DNA of 12,888 nucleotides from Nitrososphaerota archaeon (lineage in GTDB: Archaea; Thermoproteota; Nitrososphaeria; Nitrososphaerales; CADDZS01): contig JAPCJV010000013.1 in the NCBI GenBank assembly GCA_027886785.1, positions 1 through 12,888 on the forward strand, written 5' to 3'. The position numbers were made by a program, and so were the translations under genes. Below the pieces are notes generated by a model, which saw only the letters and a list, made by a program, of their open reading frames with translations, ran no database searches and was not told where the DNA came from. Numbering within the stretch: position 1 is the first letter of the stretch; each line of letters starts with the position of its first letter. Positions 1 through 7,591 of the stretch are shown piece by piece.

Positions 1-416
1 AGGTCGGAAAGTGCGTTGATTACAGGTACGGAAGATACGGAAGCGAATCTTTCCAGGGTCTCATGGGAAAACACGCGCGCGGCGATCGCGCTGCAAAAGA
101 GAGACAATGCCTTGGCGGTGTCTTCGGGAGTTTCCCCGCGCGAAGCCTGAAGCTCCTTGGAGTCCAGAACTACCGCGCGCCCGCCCAGTTCAAACATTCC
201 CACTTCAAACGAGACTCTGGTCCTCGTGCTAGGCTTTTCAAAAAGAAGTGCTAGAGTAGATCCAGGTACCTGGTGAAGAAATTTTCCCTGGTGTCGCTCC
301 TTGCGCATTGTCTCCGCGAGATCCAGAAGGGAACTAAACTCCGCACCGGACAATTCACCCAAAGACAGAAAGCTCCTCGAAAAAGTGGAGGGGAGCTGCG
401 ATTCCTGAGTGGTCAT
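1..416 (-). CDS. argF: Ornithine carbamoyltransferase, N-terminal part (cut by window edge)
   Basis: Catalyses carbamoyl phosphate + ornithine to citrulline in the cytoplasm, the step before ArgG and ArgH. Reading the minus strand from ATG at 416 gives 138 residues that stay open to the window edge. The carbamoyl-phosphate loop STRTR is at residues 63-67, in the context FEKPSTRTRVSFEVG. The family stretch RGETPEDTAKALS follows at about 93-105. FSHETLERFASVSSVPVINA leads to the edge, matching the SVPVINxLSD block of the family. The C-terminal ornithine-binding half lies outside the window. The start is well supported: its ATGA overlaps the TGA stop of the upstream ACT-domain gene, which indicates translational coupling in one minus-strand operon. 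The family assignment is secure. ArgF rather than another transcarbamylase is favoured by the neighbours argG, argH and argX. Confidence 0.93.
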   Translation of the reverse strand, partial: MTTQESQLPSTFSRSFLSLGELSGAEFSSLLDLAETMRKERHQGKFLHQVPGSTLALLFEKPSTRTRVSFEVGMFELGGRAVVLDSKELQASRGETPEDTAKALSLFCSAIAARVFSHETLERFASVSSVPVINALSD

Positions 417-1111
417 TTTGCAATCAGGCCTCTCTGTCTTTTCTTGCTTTTCGCCCGGGCCTCACCGATTAGGTCAGTTAGAGTTGAGAAGGTTCGGGCT
501 ACATCCTCCATGCGGATCACGATAATGGTATCCGTAAAGCAGCTCACGGTGTCTTCGATGTTCACGTGATTTTCGGCGATCTTCATGTAAATGGAAAGGA
601 CCACGCCCGGGGTGCGCACGATTTCCGTCGGGCTGTGCACTATGATTGCCGCGAGCTCCGATTGCTCGTCCAGTACGTCTTCATCGCTGAATTTTTTGTG
701 AATTTCTTCGAGGAGCTTCTGATCGAAGATCATAGTGATCGCAGAATTACTTTCCGAGATCTGCAGAAATTCCTCTTGATACGAAGCCATCACGTTTCGC
801 GCAGCCTCCAGAGCTCTCTTGCTCTTTTCGAGATTCAACTTCGCGACGTCAGTTCTAACATTAACAACACTCTGCGCCAGTACTCCTTCGATTCCACCAG
901 CTGTGACCTGGAACCGGGGCTTGATCCTTTTTACAGAAGTAACCAGCGATTCAAAATTTACTTTCCGGCCCAGATCCTTTTCCACCTTGGGTTTAATCAG
1001 TCGAGCAATCGCGGTGTAGTTTCCATACTTCCTGCTGAGAGCATCCTGAAGGGAAAGATCGTTTTCTATCACCCCTTTGACCACTTTAGATATAGAAACC
1101 GCATTGACCAA
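413..1111 (-). CDS. ACT-domain protein with HTH-like N-terminus, possible arginine regulator
   Basis: A predicted cytoplasmic protein of 232 residues. Residues about 19-64 (SLQDALSRKYGNYTAIARLI and the following stretch) are short, basic helices resembling a helix-turn-helix. Residues about 152-217 look like an ACT domain: alternating strand and helix with a TPGVVLSIYMKIAENHVNI segment. Residues 80-142 could be a second, weaker ACT-like unit. ACT domains usually bind small ligands, often amino acids, so a ligand-responsive regulator is an inference from architecture and position. The gene overlaps argF by four bases and is divergent from argG, so arginine or a precursor is a reasonable ligand guess. 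The start is TTG at 1111 because an in-frame TGA lies nine bases upstream. GTG at 1084 is an alternative. A TATA-like AATTAA about 28 bases upstream fits a leaderless transcript. I do not recognise a named family with certainty. Confidence 0.82.
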   Translation of the reverse strand: MVNAVSISKVVKGVIENDLSLQDALSRKYGNYTAIARLIKPKVEKDLGRKVNFESLVTSVKRIKPRFQVTAGGIEGVLAQSVVNVRTDVAKLNLEKSKRALEAARNVMASYQEEFLQISESNSAITMIFDQKLLEEIHKKFSDEDVLDEQSELAAIIVHSPTEIVRTPGVVLSIYMKIAENHVNIEDTVSCFTDTIIVIRMEDVARTFSTLTDLIGEARAKSKKRQRGLIAK

Positions 1112-1138
1112 TACGGGTCATCATTGACTAATACCGTT
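1102..1138. repeat. Two 17-bp direct repeats, 20-bp period, in the arg divergent promoter
   Basis: CATTGACCAATACGGGT at 1102-1118 and CATTGACTAATACCGTT at 1122-1138 match at 14 of 17 positions and start exactly 20 bases apart, about two helical turns. A weaker third half, GTGACC at 1143-1148, continues the spacing towards the argG TATA box. Repeat 1 covers the TTG start of the ACT-domain gene, and repeat 2 overlaps its TATA-like element. A protein bound here could affect both divergent operons. The repeats are directly visible; the operator role is inferred. Confidence 0.6.
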
Positions 1139-1142
1139 AATT
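1137..1142 (-). promoter_or_regulatory. TATA-like element for the ACT-domain gene/argF operon
   Basis: On the minus strand this reads AATTAA. It is centred about 28 bases upstream of the TTG start at 1111, the distance expected for an archaeal leaderless transcript. The match to the archaeal TATA consensus is moderate and the element overlaps the direct repeats. Confidence 0.3.
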
Positions 1143-1153
1143 GTGACCGCAAG

Positions 1154-1162
1154 TTATAAAAG
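1154..1162 (+). promoter_or_regulatory. TATA box of the argG-argH-lysW-argX operon
   Basis: TTATAAAAG is a strong archaeal TATA-like sequence centred 43 bases before the argG ATG. The transcript should start near 1183-1185, leaving a leader of about 17 bases with no Shine-Dalgarno sequence. The direct repeats lie just upstream of the box, the side where archaeal activators commonly bind; repressors can bind there too. Confidence 0.6.
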
Positions 1163-1200
1163 CCTATTGCTCGAAAAATGTTTTTGCGAAAAAACCGGAA

Positions 1201-2448
1201 ATGAATGATAAAGTCGTCCTCGCCTATTCTGGCGGACTGGATACATCTGTATCAATAAAATGGATCAAGGAAAAGTATGGACTAGATGTAGTCACCTGTA
1301 CCGTAGATGTGGGCCAACAAGAAGATCTTTCTGGAATTGGAGAACGGGCTATCCAGATCGGTGCAGTCAATCACTACGAGCTCGACGCGAAGGCGGAATT
1401 TGCGAAGGATTATGTGTTCAAGAGCATCAAGGCTAACAGCCTGTATGAAGGCTCCTACCCTCTGAGCACGGCGCTCGCGCGACCACTCCTTGCAGAGAAG
1501 CTGGTGGAGGTCGCAGAAAAGGAGGGGGCAGTCGCAGTTGCACACGGCTGTACAGGCAAAGGGAACGACCAGGTCCGGTTCGATATTACTGTGAAAGCGA
1601 TGAACCCATCTCTCAAGATTATTGCTCCGGTTCGGGAATGGAACATGAATCGCGAGGATGAAATCACATATGCCCTGAAAAACAAGATTCCGATCAAACC
1701 GAAGAAATCTGTTTTTTCGACGGATCAAAATCTCTGGGGAAGATCCATTGAATCAGGGCCTCTTGAGGATCCTTTCGTAGAACCGCCGGAGGAAGCTTTC
1801 GAGTGGTGCGTTCCAGCGAAAAATGCACCTGACACGGCGGAGTACCTAGAAGTAGAGTTTGAAAAAGGTGTACCTGTTTCTGTGGATGGGAAAAAATCAT
1901 CCCCCGTGGATCTAATCCGCTACGTAAACGAAAAGGCTGGTTTGAACGGCTTCGGAATTATAGACCACATGGAAGACCGCCTGGTCGGGATAAAGTCCAG
2001 AGAAGTGTATGAATGCCCTGCCGCTCTTACTTTGATTGGTGCACACAAGGACCTCGAAAAGCTAGTCCTTACCAGACACGAGCTCTCTTTCAAATCGAAA
2101 GTCGAAGAGGAGTGGTCCTGGTTAGTTTATTCCGGATTATGGATGGAACCTTCGCGGTTAGCGCTGGACGCGTTCATTGACACTACCCAGGAAAGGGTAA
2201 CTGGAACGGTCAGGGTGAAATTCTACAAGGGCTCTATGCACGTGGTCGGCCGGAAATCGGAGGAATCGCTATACCGGCATAAACTCTCTACCTATGATCG
2301 AACTTCAACTTTTGATCAAAACGCAGCGGTGGGCTTTATTGAGCTCTGGGGACTTCCCTCTCGTGTCGCAAACGAAAAGCTCTCAACCGGAAAAAAGAAA
2401 AAGGCAGCTTTGCAAATAGCTCGAACCCCCGCCAGCAAGAGATCTTAG
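1201..2448 (+). CDS. argG: Argininosuccinate synthase
   Basis: Condenses citrulline and aspartate with ATP to argininosuccinate in the cytoplasm, the penultimate arginine step. The 415 residues are close to the usual ~400. The N-type ATP pyrophosphatase loop SGGLDTS is at residues 10-16. EGSYPLSTALARP (83-95), AHGCTGKGNDQVRF (114-127) and FSTDQNLWGRSIESGPLED (172-190) are the family's ATP, citrulline and aspartate binding blocks. The last ~15 residues (GKKKKAALQ onward) are a Lys-rich tail beyond the core. The ATG at 1201 is the only sensible start, since PP-loop proteins of this family begin 8-10 residues before SGG. It is the first gene of a plus-strand arginine operon, divergent from the ACT-argF pair. 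Confidence 0.97.
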   Translation: MNDKVVLAYSGGLDTSVSIKWIKEKYGLDVVTCTVDVGQQEDLSGIGERAIQIGAVNHYELDAKAEFAKDYVFKSIKANSLYEGSYPLSTALARPLLAEKLVEVAEKEGAVAVAHGCTGKGNDQVRFDITVKAMNPSLKIIAPVREWNMNREDEITYALKNKIPIKPKKSVFSTDQNLWGRSIESGPLEDPFVEPPEEAFEWCVPAKNAPDTAEYLEVEFEKGVPVSVDGKKSSPVDLIRYVNEKAGLNGFGIIDHMEDRLVGIKSREVYECPAALTLIGAHKDLEKLVLTRHELSFKSKVEEEWSWLVYSGLWMEPSRLALDAFIDTTQERVTGTVRVKFYKGSMHVVGRKSEESLYRHKLSTYDRTSTFDQNAAVGFIELWGLPSRVANEKLSTGKKKKAALQIARTPASKRS

Positions 2449-2536
2449 ATGGGCTTGCGTTAGAAAGAGAAATTACCTCGAGTGCTAGTTGGGGAAACTT
2501 TGGATGGCAATTACTATGGAGGGTGAGGATGCAAAC

Positions 2537-4048
2537 TTGACGGAAGAGAAAGACATTTTGCACTCTTCGCGGCTGGGTTCTTTTTCGCAAAAAGCGGCCG
2601 ACTACACGAATTCGATTGATCTTGATCCCAAGCTGGTAGATTCTGTAATAGCGATTAACAAAGCTCACGCCATTATGCTATCCGAGAGAAAAATCATCAG
2701 CAAGGAAGTAGCTATCGAGATTTTGAGAGCTCTGGATGATCTTCCAAAAAATTTCGTCATGAAGCCAGATTTAGAGGACGTCCACATGAATGTGGAGGAT
2801 CAGGTGATAACCAGAGCTGGAAAAGATGCGGGAGGCATGCTGAATCTCGCAAAGAGCCGGAATGATCAGGTCGCGACCGCGATCCGCATGGCTCTCCGGG
2901 ACCAATTGATACTACTCGGCAAGTCTATAATCGAGCTGCAAAAATCGTTCCTCGCGCAGGCGAAAAAACACTCAGACTCCTTGATTCCAGGATACACTCA
3001 CTTGCAGCGGGGTCAGCCGGTAACTCTAGGACATTATCTACTCGCTCACTTTGATTCGCTCGACCGGGATTTTTCCAGGCTGGTGGATTGCTATCTCCGG
3101 ACGAATCTTTCACCGTTGGGTGCAGGCGCTCTCGCTTCCACGGGGTTTAATATCGATCGTGAGAGAACGGCAGAGCTTCTGGGTTTCGATTCGCTCGTGG
3201 AGAATTCTCTTGATGCCGTTTCATCTAGAGATTTTGCGACCGAAGCCATTTTTCTGTGTTCTCAGACGATGACAGACCTCAGCTCCCTCGCGGAAGAAAT
3301 TATTCTTTGGACCACGACAGAGTTTTCTTTCGCAACAATTTCAGACGAGTTTGCGTCGACTTCGAGCATGATGCCGCAGAAGAAAAATGCGATCGTTCCG
3401 GAGATTATTAGAGCAATAACAAGCCAGGTGGTGGGAGACCTGACGGCTGCTTTGAGCCTCCTGAAAGCTCTTCCGCTCAGCTATAACTTAGATCTCCAGG
3501 AGCTGACTCGAAATCTGTGGAGTGCCATGGAGAAAACAATCACGTCCGTATCCATCTTGGCCCCTCTGATCGGAGATATGAGTTTCAATGCTGACATTAT
3601 GAGCGAAGCAATTAGGAGAGACGAATTCGTCTTCTCAACTGAGCTCGCTGACTATCTTGTTTCGAAATTTCACGTACCCTTTAGAGAAGCCCACGGCAGA
3701 GTGGGAAAACTCGTCAGGGAACTTTCTTCGGCCCGAAAATCCGGAGGTGGGCAATTTTCGGATCTGAGCGCTGAAACATTGGTGAAGTATCTGGGAGTCG
3801 ATATCTCGCCAGATGAGATCAAATCCATTGTGGATCCAAAAAGAGTACTCGAACGAAGAAAAGCTCTGGGCTCTCCCAATCCGAAACTCGTTCTTGAGGC
3901 AATCGCAAAGAGAATGAAAACAGTTGCAAAGCATGAAGAAACTATCGGTGCATTCGGGCAGAAAATTTCGGAATCAAACAAGAACCTCGTTTTGGCGGCT
4001 GACGCAATTGAAAAAACTGGAAAAAGTGTGAAAGGTTCTCGGAGGTGA
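2537..4048 (+). CDS. argH: Argininosuccinate lyase
   Basis: Cleaves argininosuccinate to arginine and fumarate, the final arginine step. It belongs to the fumarase/aspartase superfamily and normally forms tetramers. Numbered from TTG 2537 (503 residues), the landmarks are EDVHM at 80-84, SRNDQVATAIR from 107, PGYTHLQRGQP from 151 with the conserved His, and the signature loop STSSMMPQKKN at 274-284 holding the catalytic serine. The start is uncertain: the frame is open from TTG 2489, with ATGs at 2504 and 2516. I chose TTG 2537 because GGTGA lies 10 bases before it and the protein then begins shortly before the SSRLG block, as in the family. Downstream, the last codons contain the lysW ribosome binding site. 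Confidence 0.94.
   Translation: MTEEKDILHSSRLGSFSQKAADYTNSIDLDPKLVDSVIAINKAHAIMLSERKIISKEVAIEILRALDDLPKNFVMKPDLEDVHMNVEDQVITRAGKDAGGMLNLAKSRNDQVATAIRMALRDQLILLGKSIIELQKSFLAQAKKHSDSLIPGYTHLQRGQPVTLGHYLLAHFDSLDRDFSRLVDCYLRTNLSPLGAGALASTGFNIDRERTAELLGFDSLVENSLDAVSSRDFATEAIFLCSQTMTDLSSLAEEIILWTTTEFSFATISDEFASTSSMMPQKKNAIVPEIIRAITSQVVGDLTAALSLLKALPLSYNLDLQELTRNLWSAMEKTITSVSILAPLIGDMSFNADIMSEAIRRDEFVFSTELADYLVSKFHVPFREAHGRVGKLVRELSSARKSGGGQFSDLSAETLVKYLGVDISPDEIKSIVDPKRVLERRKALGSPNPKLVLEAIAKRMKTVAKHEETIGAFGQKISESNKNLVLAADAIEKTGKSVKGSRR
4041..4048 (+). promoter_or_regulatory. Shine-Dalgarno site for lysW
   Basis: GGAGGTGA is a near-complete match to the archaeal anti-Shine-Dalgarno. It is made from the last codons and the TGA stop of argH, 12 bases before the lysW ATG at 4061. 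It supports translation of this very small internal cistron. Confidence 0.55.
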
Positions 4049-4060
4049 AATTGTAGAAAA

Positions 4061-4234
4061 ATGGAGGCAAAGTGTTTAGAGTGCGACGCAAAGGTCCGAG
4101 TAGAAGATGACGCGGTCATCGGCGAGATTATTACCTGTCAGGACTGCGGAGCTGATTATGAAGTAGCAGCTTTGAATAACGGAACGGTTACGATCAAAGC
4201 TGCGGAAAGCGTGAAAGAAGACTGGGGTGAATGA
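4061..4234 (+). CDS. lysW: LysW amino-group carrier protein
   Basis: A 57-residue acidic carrier protein. Its C-terminal glutamate is ligated to the alpha-amino group of glutamate (arginine route) or alpha-aminoadipate (lysine route), which protects the amine through the following reduction and transamination steps. It has two zinc-binding CxxC pairs, Cys5/Cys8 and Cys26/Cys29, and ends in EDWGE (53-57), the diagnostic LysW tail carrying the modified Glu. The ATG at 4061 follows GGAGGTGA. The stop overlaps the argX start as ATGA. The position between argH and argX argues for use in arginine synthesis, although the same carrier may also serve lysine synthesis. The other pathway enzymes (reductase, kinase, aminotransferase, deacylase) are not in the window. 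Confidence 0.93.
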   Translation: MEAKCLECDAKVRVEDDAVIGEIITCQDCGADYEVAALNNGTVTIKAAESVKEDWGE

Positions 4235-5112
4235 TGAGTTTGGTTGCAAAATCCGTCGGGATTCTTTTCGACCGAGTTCGATGGGAAGAAAAAGAGCTGG
4301 GTCGCCAGCTCGAAATAAGGGGGATCCCCTTCGACATGATCGACGCAAAAACTCAGGTCCTTTCTCTGGACAGGTCCGAGTTCTCACAGGTACCCAAGAA
4401 GATGCTGATCAGGTGCGTGAGCTTCTATCGCGGTTTGAATGCTTCGACCGTGTACGAAGCTCACGAAATTGAAACGATCAATACTTGCCGCATTCTGGAT
4501 GTGTGCGGGAACAAACTCAAAACGAGTCAGCTGCTTGCTGAGAATGACGTGCCCACGCCAAAGACGACGGTCGCGTTCTCCCCCGAAGCAGCAATGCGGG
4601 CGATAGAAGAAATTGGGTATCCATGCGTTATGAAACCAATCGTGGGCAGCTGGGGTCGGCAGGTGGTCCCGATCAGGGATCGCGAGACCGCTGAAGCTTT
4701 CGTGGAAATGCGCGAGCAGTTCAACGATTCTATGCAAACTATCTTCTACATCCAGGAGATGATCAAAAGACCGCCCAGAGACATTCGATGCGTTGTTGTG
4801 GGCGAGGAGATTGTGGCCTCTGTATACAGGTACTCTTCGCCCGAAAACTGGAAAACCAACGTTGCTCTCGGGGGACATTCTGAGCCCTGCAAGGTTACTC
4901 CTGAACTTGAGGAAACGGTGCTGAAAACGGTGGGAGTAATCGGTCGCGGGGTGCTGGGCATTGACCTCATGGAAAAATCGAGCTCCGAATTTGTAGTACA
5001 TGAGGTCAACGGAACGGTCGAGTTCAAAGGAGCCCAAAGCGTCACATCTAATAGCATTGCGGGCAGGATCGCCGATTACCTGGTTTCAGATCGGAACAAG
5101 GCGGAAAAATAA
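4231..5112 (+). CDS. argX: Glutamate--LysW ligase ArgX (RimK-like ATP-grasp)
   Basis: ATP-grasp ligase that joins glutamate to the C-terminal Glu of LysW, committing it to ornithine/arginine synthesis. The 293 residues match the LysX/ArgX family. VGILFDRVRWEEKEL is at 9-23, the ATP-grasp lysine block KPIVGSWGR at 135-143, NWKTNVALGG at 207-216, and the metal and substrate loop HEVNGTVEFKG at 257-267. As I recall, N-[GA] at this loop marks ArgX and N-[TS] marks LysX. Here it is Asn260-Gly261, which with the argG-argH context favours glutamate. The start is ATG 4231, overlapping the lysW stop by four bases. ATG 4234 is also possible, and TTG 4240 is attractive because GGGGTGA sits nine bases upstream. 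It is the last gene of the arginine operon. Confidence 0.92.
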   Translation: MMSLVAKSVGILFDRVRWEEKELGRQLEIRGIPFDMIDAKTQVLSLDRSEFSQVPKKMLIRCVSFYRGLNASTVYEAHEIETINTCRILDVCGNKLKTSQLLAENDVPTPKTTVAFSPEAAMRAIEEIGYPCVMKPIVGSWGRQVVPIRDRETAEAFVEMREQFNDSMQTIFYIQEMIKRPPRDIRCVVVGEEIVASVYRYSSPENWKTNVALGGHSEPCKVTPELEETVLKTVGVIGRGVLGIDLMEKSSSEFVVHEVNGTVEFKGAQSVTSNSIAGRIADYLVSDRNKAEK

Positions 5113-5205
5113 GTCGTCAAGGTGTAGGGTTTCCTTTCTGTTTCAGCTGCCCACTGTAACAATTTACTGATTGGGAGAAATTTTTAATGTTTCAACGCAC
5201 CTTCT

Positions 5206-5215
5206 TTACAATAAT
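5206..5215 (+). promoter_or_regulatory. Possible promoter of the coxL-like gene
   Basis: TTACAATAAT is a modest TATA-like element in the 151-base gap after argX. It would place transcription near 5236, about 28 bases before the ATG at 5264. A pyrimidine-rich stretch at 5129-5143 just upstream could terminate the arginine operon. The support is weak and comes from base composition and spacing only. Confidence 0.25.
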
Positions 5216-5263
5216 TTGTCATCGACGATCGTAAAAAGCGAGGCGGAATTCGCCGAACAAAAA

Positions 5264-7591
5264 ATGGTCGGGAGAAATGTAAAGCCTCGCAAGGATCTCC
5301 AACTATTGAGAGGGCTCGGATCGTATACAGACGATCTGAAACTGCCTAACATGGTCTTCGCTGCGTTTCTTCGAAGCCCGTATGCTCATGCCAGAATAAA
5401 AAACATCGACGTAACCAAGGCTCTCGAACTTCCGGGCGTGGTCTACGTGCTTACCGGGCGGGAGACCGCGCGGCAGCTCGTGACCTGGATGGTAAAGCCG
5501 GGACTGCGTACCCCAGAGCGACTTTCTCTGGCGACCGACAAGGTCCGGTATGTCGGAGAGCCGATTGTTGCGGTGGCTGCAGTTTCAAGAGCTCTAGCAG
5601 AAGACGCAGTAGAATTAGTCGAAGTGGATTATGAACCGCTTTCAGTAGTGGTGGATGCGGAAAAATCACTCCAGTCAGGCGCACCGCTCTTGTACGAGGA
5701 CTGGGGCGACAACATTATTTTTCACGACGAGATGAAGAGTCCAGGTACCGAAAAAGCGTTTGAAAAAGCAGATTTTGTTTTCAAGGAAAGACTCGTAAGT
5801 AACAGGTATTCTCCGACACCGATTGAAAATAGAGCGATTCTATCCAGCTTCGATAAGACCGAAGAGAAGCTGACAATTTTCGCTTCGACACAGTTCCCCC
5901 ACGCGCTGCGCACGTTCCTGTCACAGACTCTGGATTTTCCTGAAAACAAGATCAGGGTCGTTGCCCCAAAAGTTGGTGGGGGTTTCGGGATAAAATCTGC
6001 AGTATTCCAGGATGAAGTATCCACAGTAATCCTTTCGATGAAACTTGGTCGCCCAGTAAAGTGGTACGAAGACCGAAAAGAACACCTGATGACCGCGGGC
6101 CACGAACGGCAGCAAGTGCACTACGTTGAATGCGCCGTGAAGAAAGACGGCACTCTGCTTGCAGTAAAAGACAAAGCTGTTGCAGATTTCGGCGTATCCG
6201 GAACTTTCTGGACCGAAGTGCAGCCCGCAATGTTGACAGTCGCTTCAATCCCCGGCCCCTACAGGCTGAAAAATTATGATTTCGATCTCTGGTGCGTCGT
6301 TACCAACAAGGCTCCCTGCGGCCCCCACCGCGGGTTCGGGCGGCCTGTCGCGGCGTACGTCATGGAAAGAATGATGGATATTATTGCAAAGAAACTGAAT
6401 TTGTCTCCCGTTGAAATTCGTTTGAAAAACATGATCGACTCCGACGAGCTTCCCTGGACAACACCGATCGGCGTCGTATATGATTCGGGCAACTACAAAG
6501 AATTATTACAAAGAACCATGAAGCTCGCGGATTACGAAAAACTGCTCGCGGAGCAGAAGAAATCCAAACGAGAGGGGAAATTCGTCGGTCTGGGTCTCGC
6601 AACATACGTGGAGTACACGGCTCCCGCATCTTCCAGGTTGCAGGGAGTTCTCGGCTGGGCAGTGGGAGGTTGGGAATCATGCCGGCTGTCTGCAGATCCC
6701 TCCGGAAAAATAACTGCTCAGCTAGGGATGGCGGGACAGGGACAAGCTCACGAGACTGTTTTTGCTCAAGTGATCTCGGATGCGCTGGGAGTGAAATTTG
6801 ACGACATTTTAGTCGAGGAAGGAGACACACAGCGAGCGCCTTATGGATTTGGAGCCTGGGCTAGCAGAGGTACAGTTACTTCTGGGGGCGCTTGCATCAA
6901 GGCATCGCGAAAGCTGAAAGACAAAGTACTGCTGATCGCTGCGCACATTCTGAAGGAAGCGCCGGAAGATCTCGTTATCCGGGATAGCAAGATCTTTTCC
7001 AAATTGCGCCCGGACCACGCGATCTCCTTCAAGGAAGTATGTGACACCGCCCTAAGATTCTCGTCCAAGCTGCCGGAAGGAATGGAACCCGGATTGGATG
7101 TCGTGTCGTTCTACGAGCCAGATGCACCGACCACTTGCAGTTATGCCACTCATTTGGTGCAGTTGCAAGTCGACCCTGAAACGGGACAGGTAAAGCTCCT
7201 GAAGTATTTCATTGTCGACGACAGTGGTATTTTGATCAATCCGCTGACCGCGCACGGGCAGGTGCATGGTGCGCTCGCACATGGGATCGGCGGCGCTATG
7301 CTTGAAGACCTGGTGTATGCAGAAGACGGGCAGCTGCTTTCGTCGACTTTCGTGGATTACCTGCTTCCCACAGCCGCGGACATTCCCGAGGTATTCGTGG
7401 ATTCTATCGAGACTCCATCGTTGACTCTGGGAGGATTCAAGGGGCTCGGCGAAGGAGCTGCTATCCCCACAGCTGGAGCGATCGCCAATGCGATCGATGA
7501 TGCGCTCTCATCCTTTGGAGTGAAATTCCTCGAGCTCCCTATCACGCCGGAAAAAATAAGATCGCTCATCGTACAGAGAAAGAGAAATTAG
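5264..7591 (+). CDS. CoxL/xanthine dehydrogenase family molybdenum-binding subunit
   Basis: Large catalytic subunit of a molybdenum hydroxylase, expected to oxidise an aldehyde, purine, N-heterocycle or other small substrate; the substrate cannot be read from the sequence. In this numbering (775 residues) the protein opens with VGRNVKPRKDLQLLRGLGSY, typical of the family. GGGFG is at 238-242, the active-site loop PHRGFGRP at 354-361, the cofactor segment AGQGQAHE at about 490-497, and the catalytic glutamate Glu730 lies in FKGLGEGA. The loop is not the AYRCSFR of true form I CO dehydrogenase. The frame is open from TTG 5171, but the extra 31 residues match nothing expected, so ATG 5264 is preferred. 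No CoxS (2Fe-2S) or CoxM (FAD) gene is adjacent. Its stop overlaps that of the convergent transporter gene. Confidence 0.9.
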   Translation: MVGRNVKPRKDLQLLRGLGSYTDDLKLPNMVFAAFLRSPYAHARIKNIDVTKALELPGVVYVLTGRETARQLVTWMVKPGLRTPERLSLATDKVRYVGEPIVAVAAVSRALAEDAVELVEVDYEPLSVVVDAEKSLQSGAPLLYEDWGDNIIFHDEMKSPGTEKAFEKADFVFKERLVSNRYSPTPIENRAILSSFDKTEEKLTIFASTQFPHALRTFLSQTLDFPENKIRVVAPKVGGGFGIKSAVFQDEVSTVILSMKLGRPVKWYEDRKEHLMTAGHERQQVHYVECAVKKDGTLLAVKDKAVADFGVSGTFWTEVQPAMLTVASIPGPYRLKNYDFDLWCVVTNKAPCGPHRGFGRPVAAYVMERMMDIIAKKLNLSPVEIRLKNMIDSDELPWTTPIGVVYDSGNYKELLQRTMKLADYEKLLAEQKKSKREGKFVGLGLATYVEYTAPASSRLQGVLGWAVGGWESCRLSADPSGKITAQLGMAGQGQAHETVFAQVISDALGVKFDDILVEEGDTQRAPYGFGAWASRGTVTSGGACIKASRKLKDKVLLIAAHILKEAPEDLVIRDSKIFSKLRPDHAISFKEVCDTALRFSSKLPEGMEPGLDVVSFYEPDAPTTCSYATHLVQLQVDPETGQVKLLKYFIVDDSGILINPLTAHGQVHGALAHGIGGAMLEDLVYAEDGQLLSSTFVDYLLPTAADIPEVFVDSIETPSLTLGGFKGLGEGAAIPTAGAIANAIDDALSSFGVKFLELPITPEKIRSLIVQRKRN

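Noticed and set aside
566..1159. Long plus-strand frame opposite the ACT-domain gene
   Set aside because: It is the antisense shadow of a protein with clear domain features and codon use; its Phe/Arg/His-rich product looks artificial.
4231..5112. Assignment as lysine-specific LysX
   Set aside because: The specificity loop is Asn-Gly and the gene sits with argG, argH and lysW, both favouring ArgX; dual specificity is still possible.
5264..7591. Assignment as true aerobic CO dehydrogenase large subunit
   Set aside because: The diagnostic AYRCSFR loop with the copper-binding cysteine is absent.
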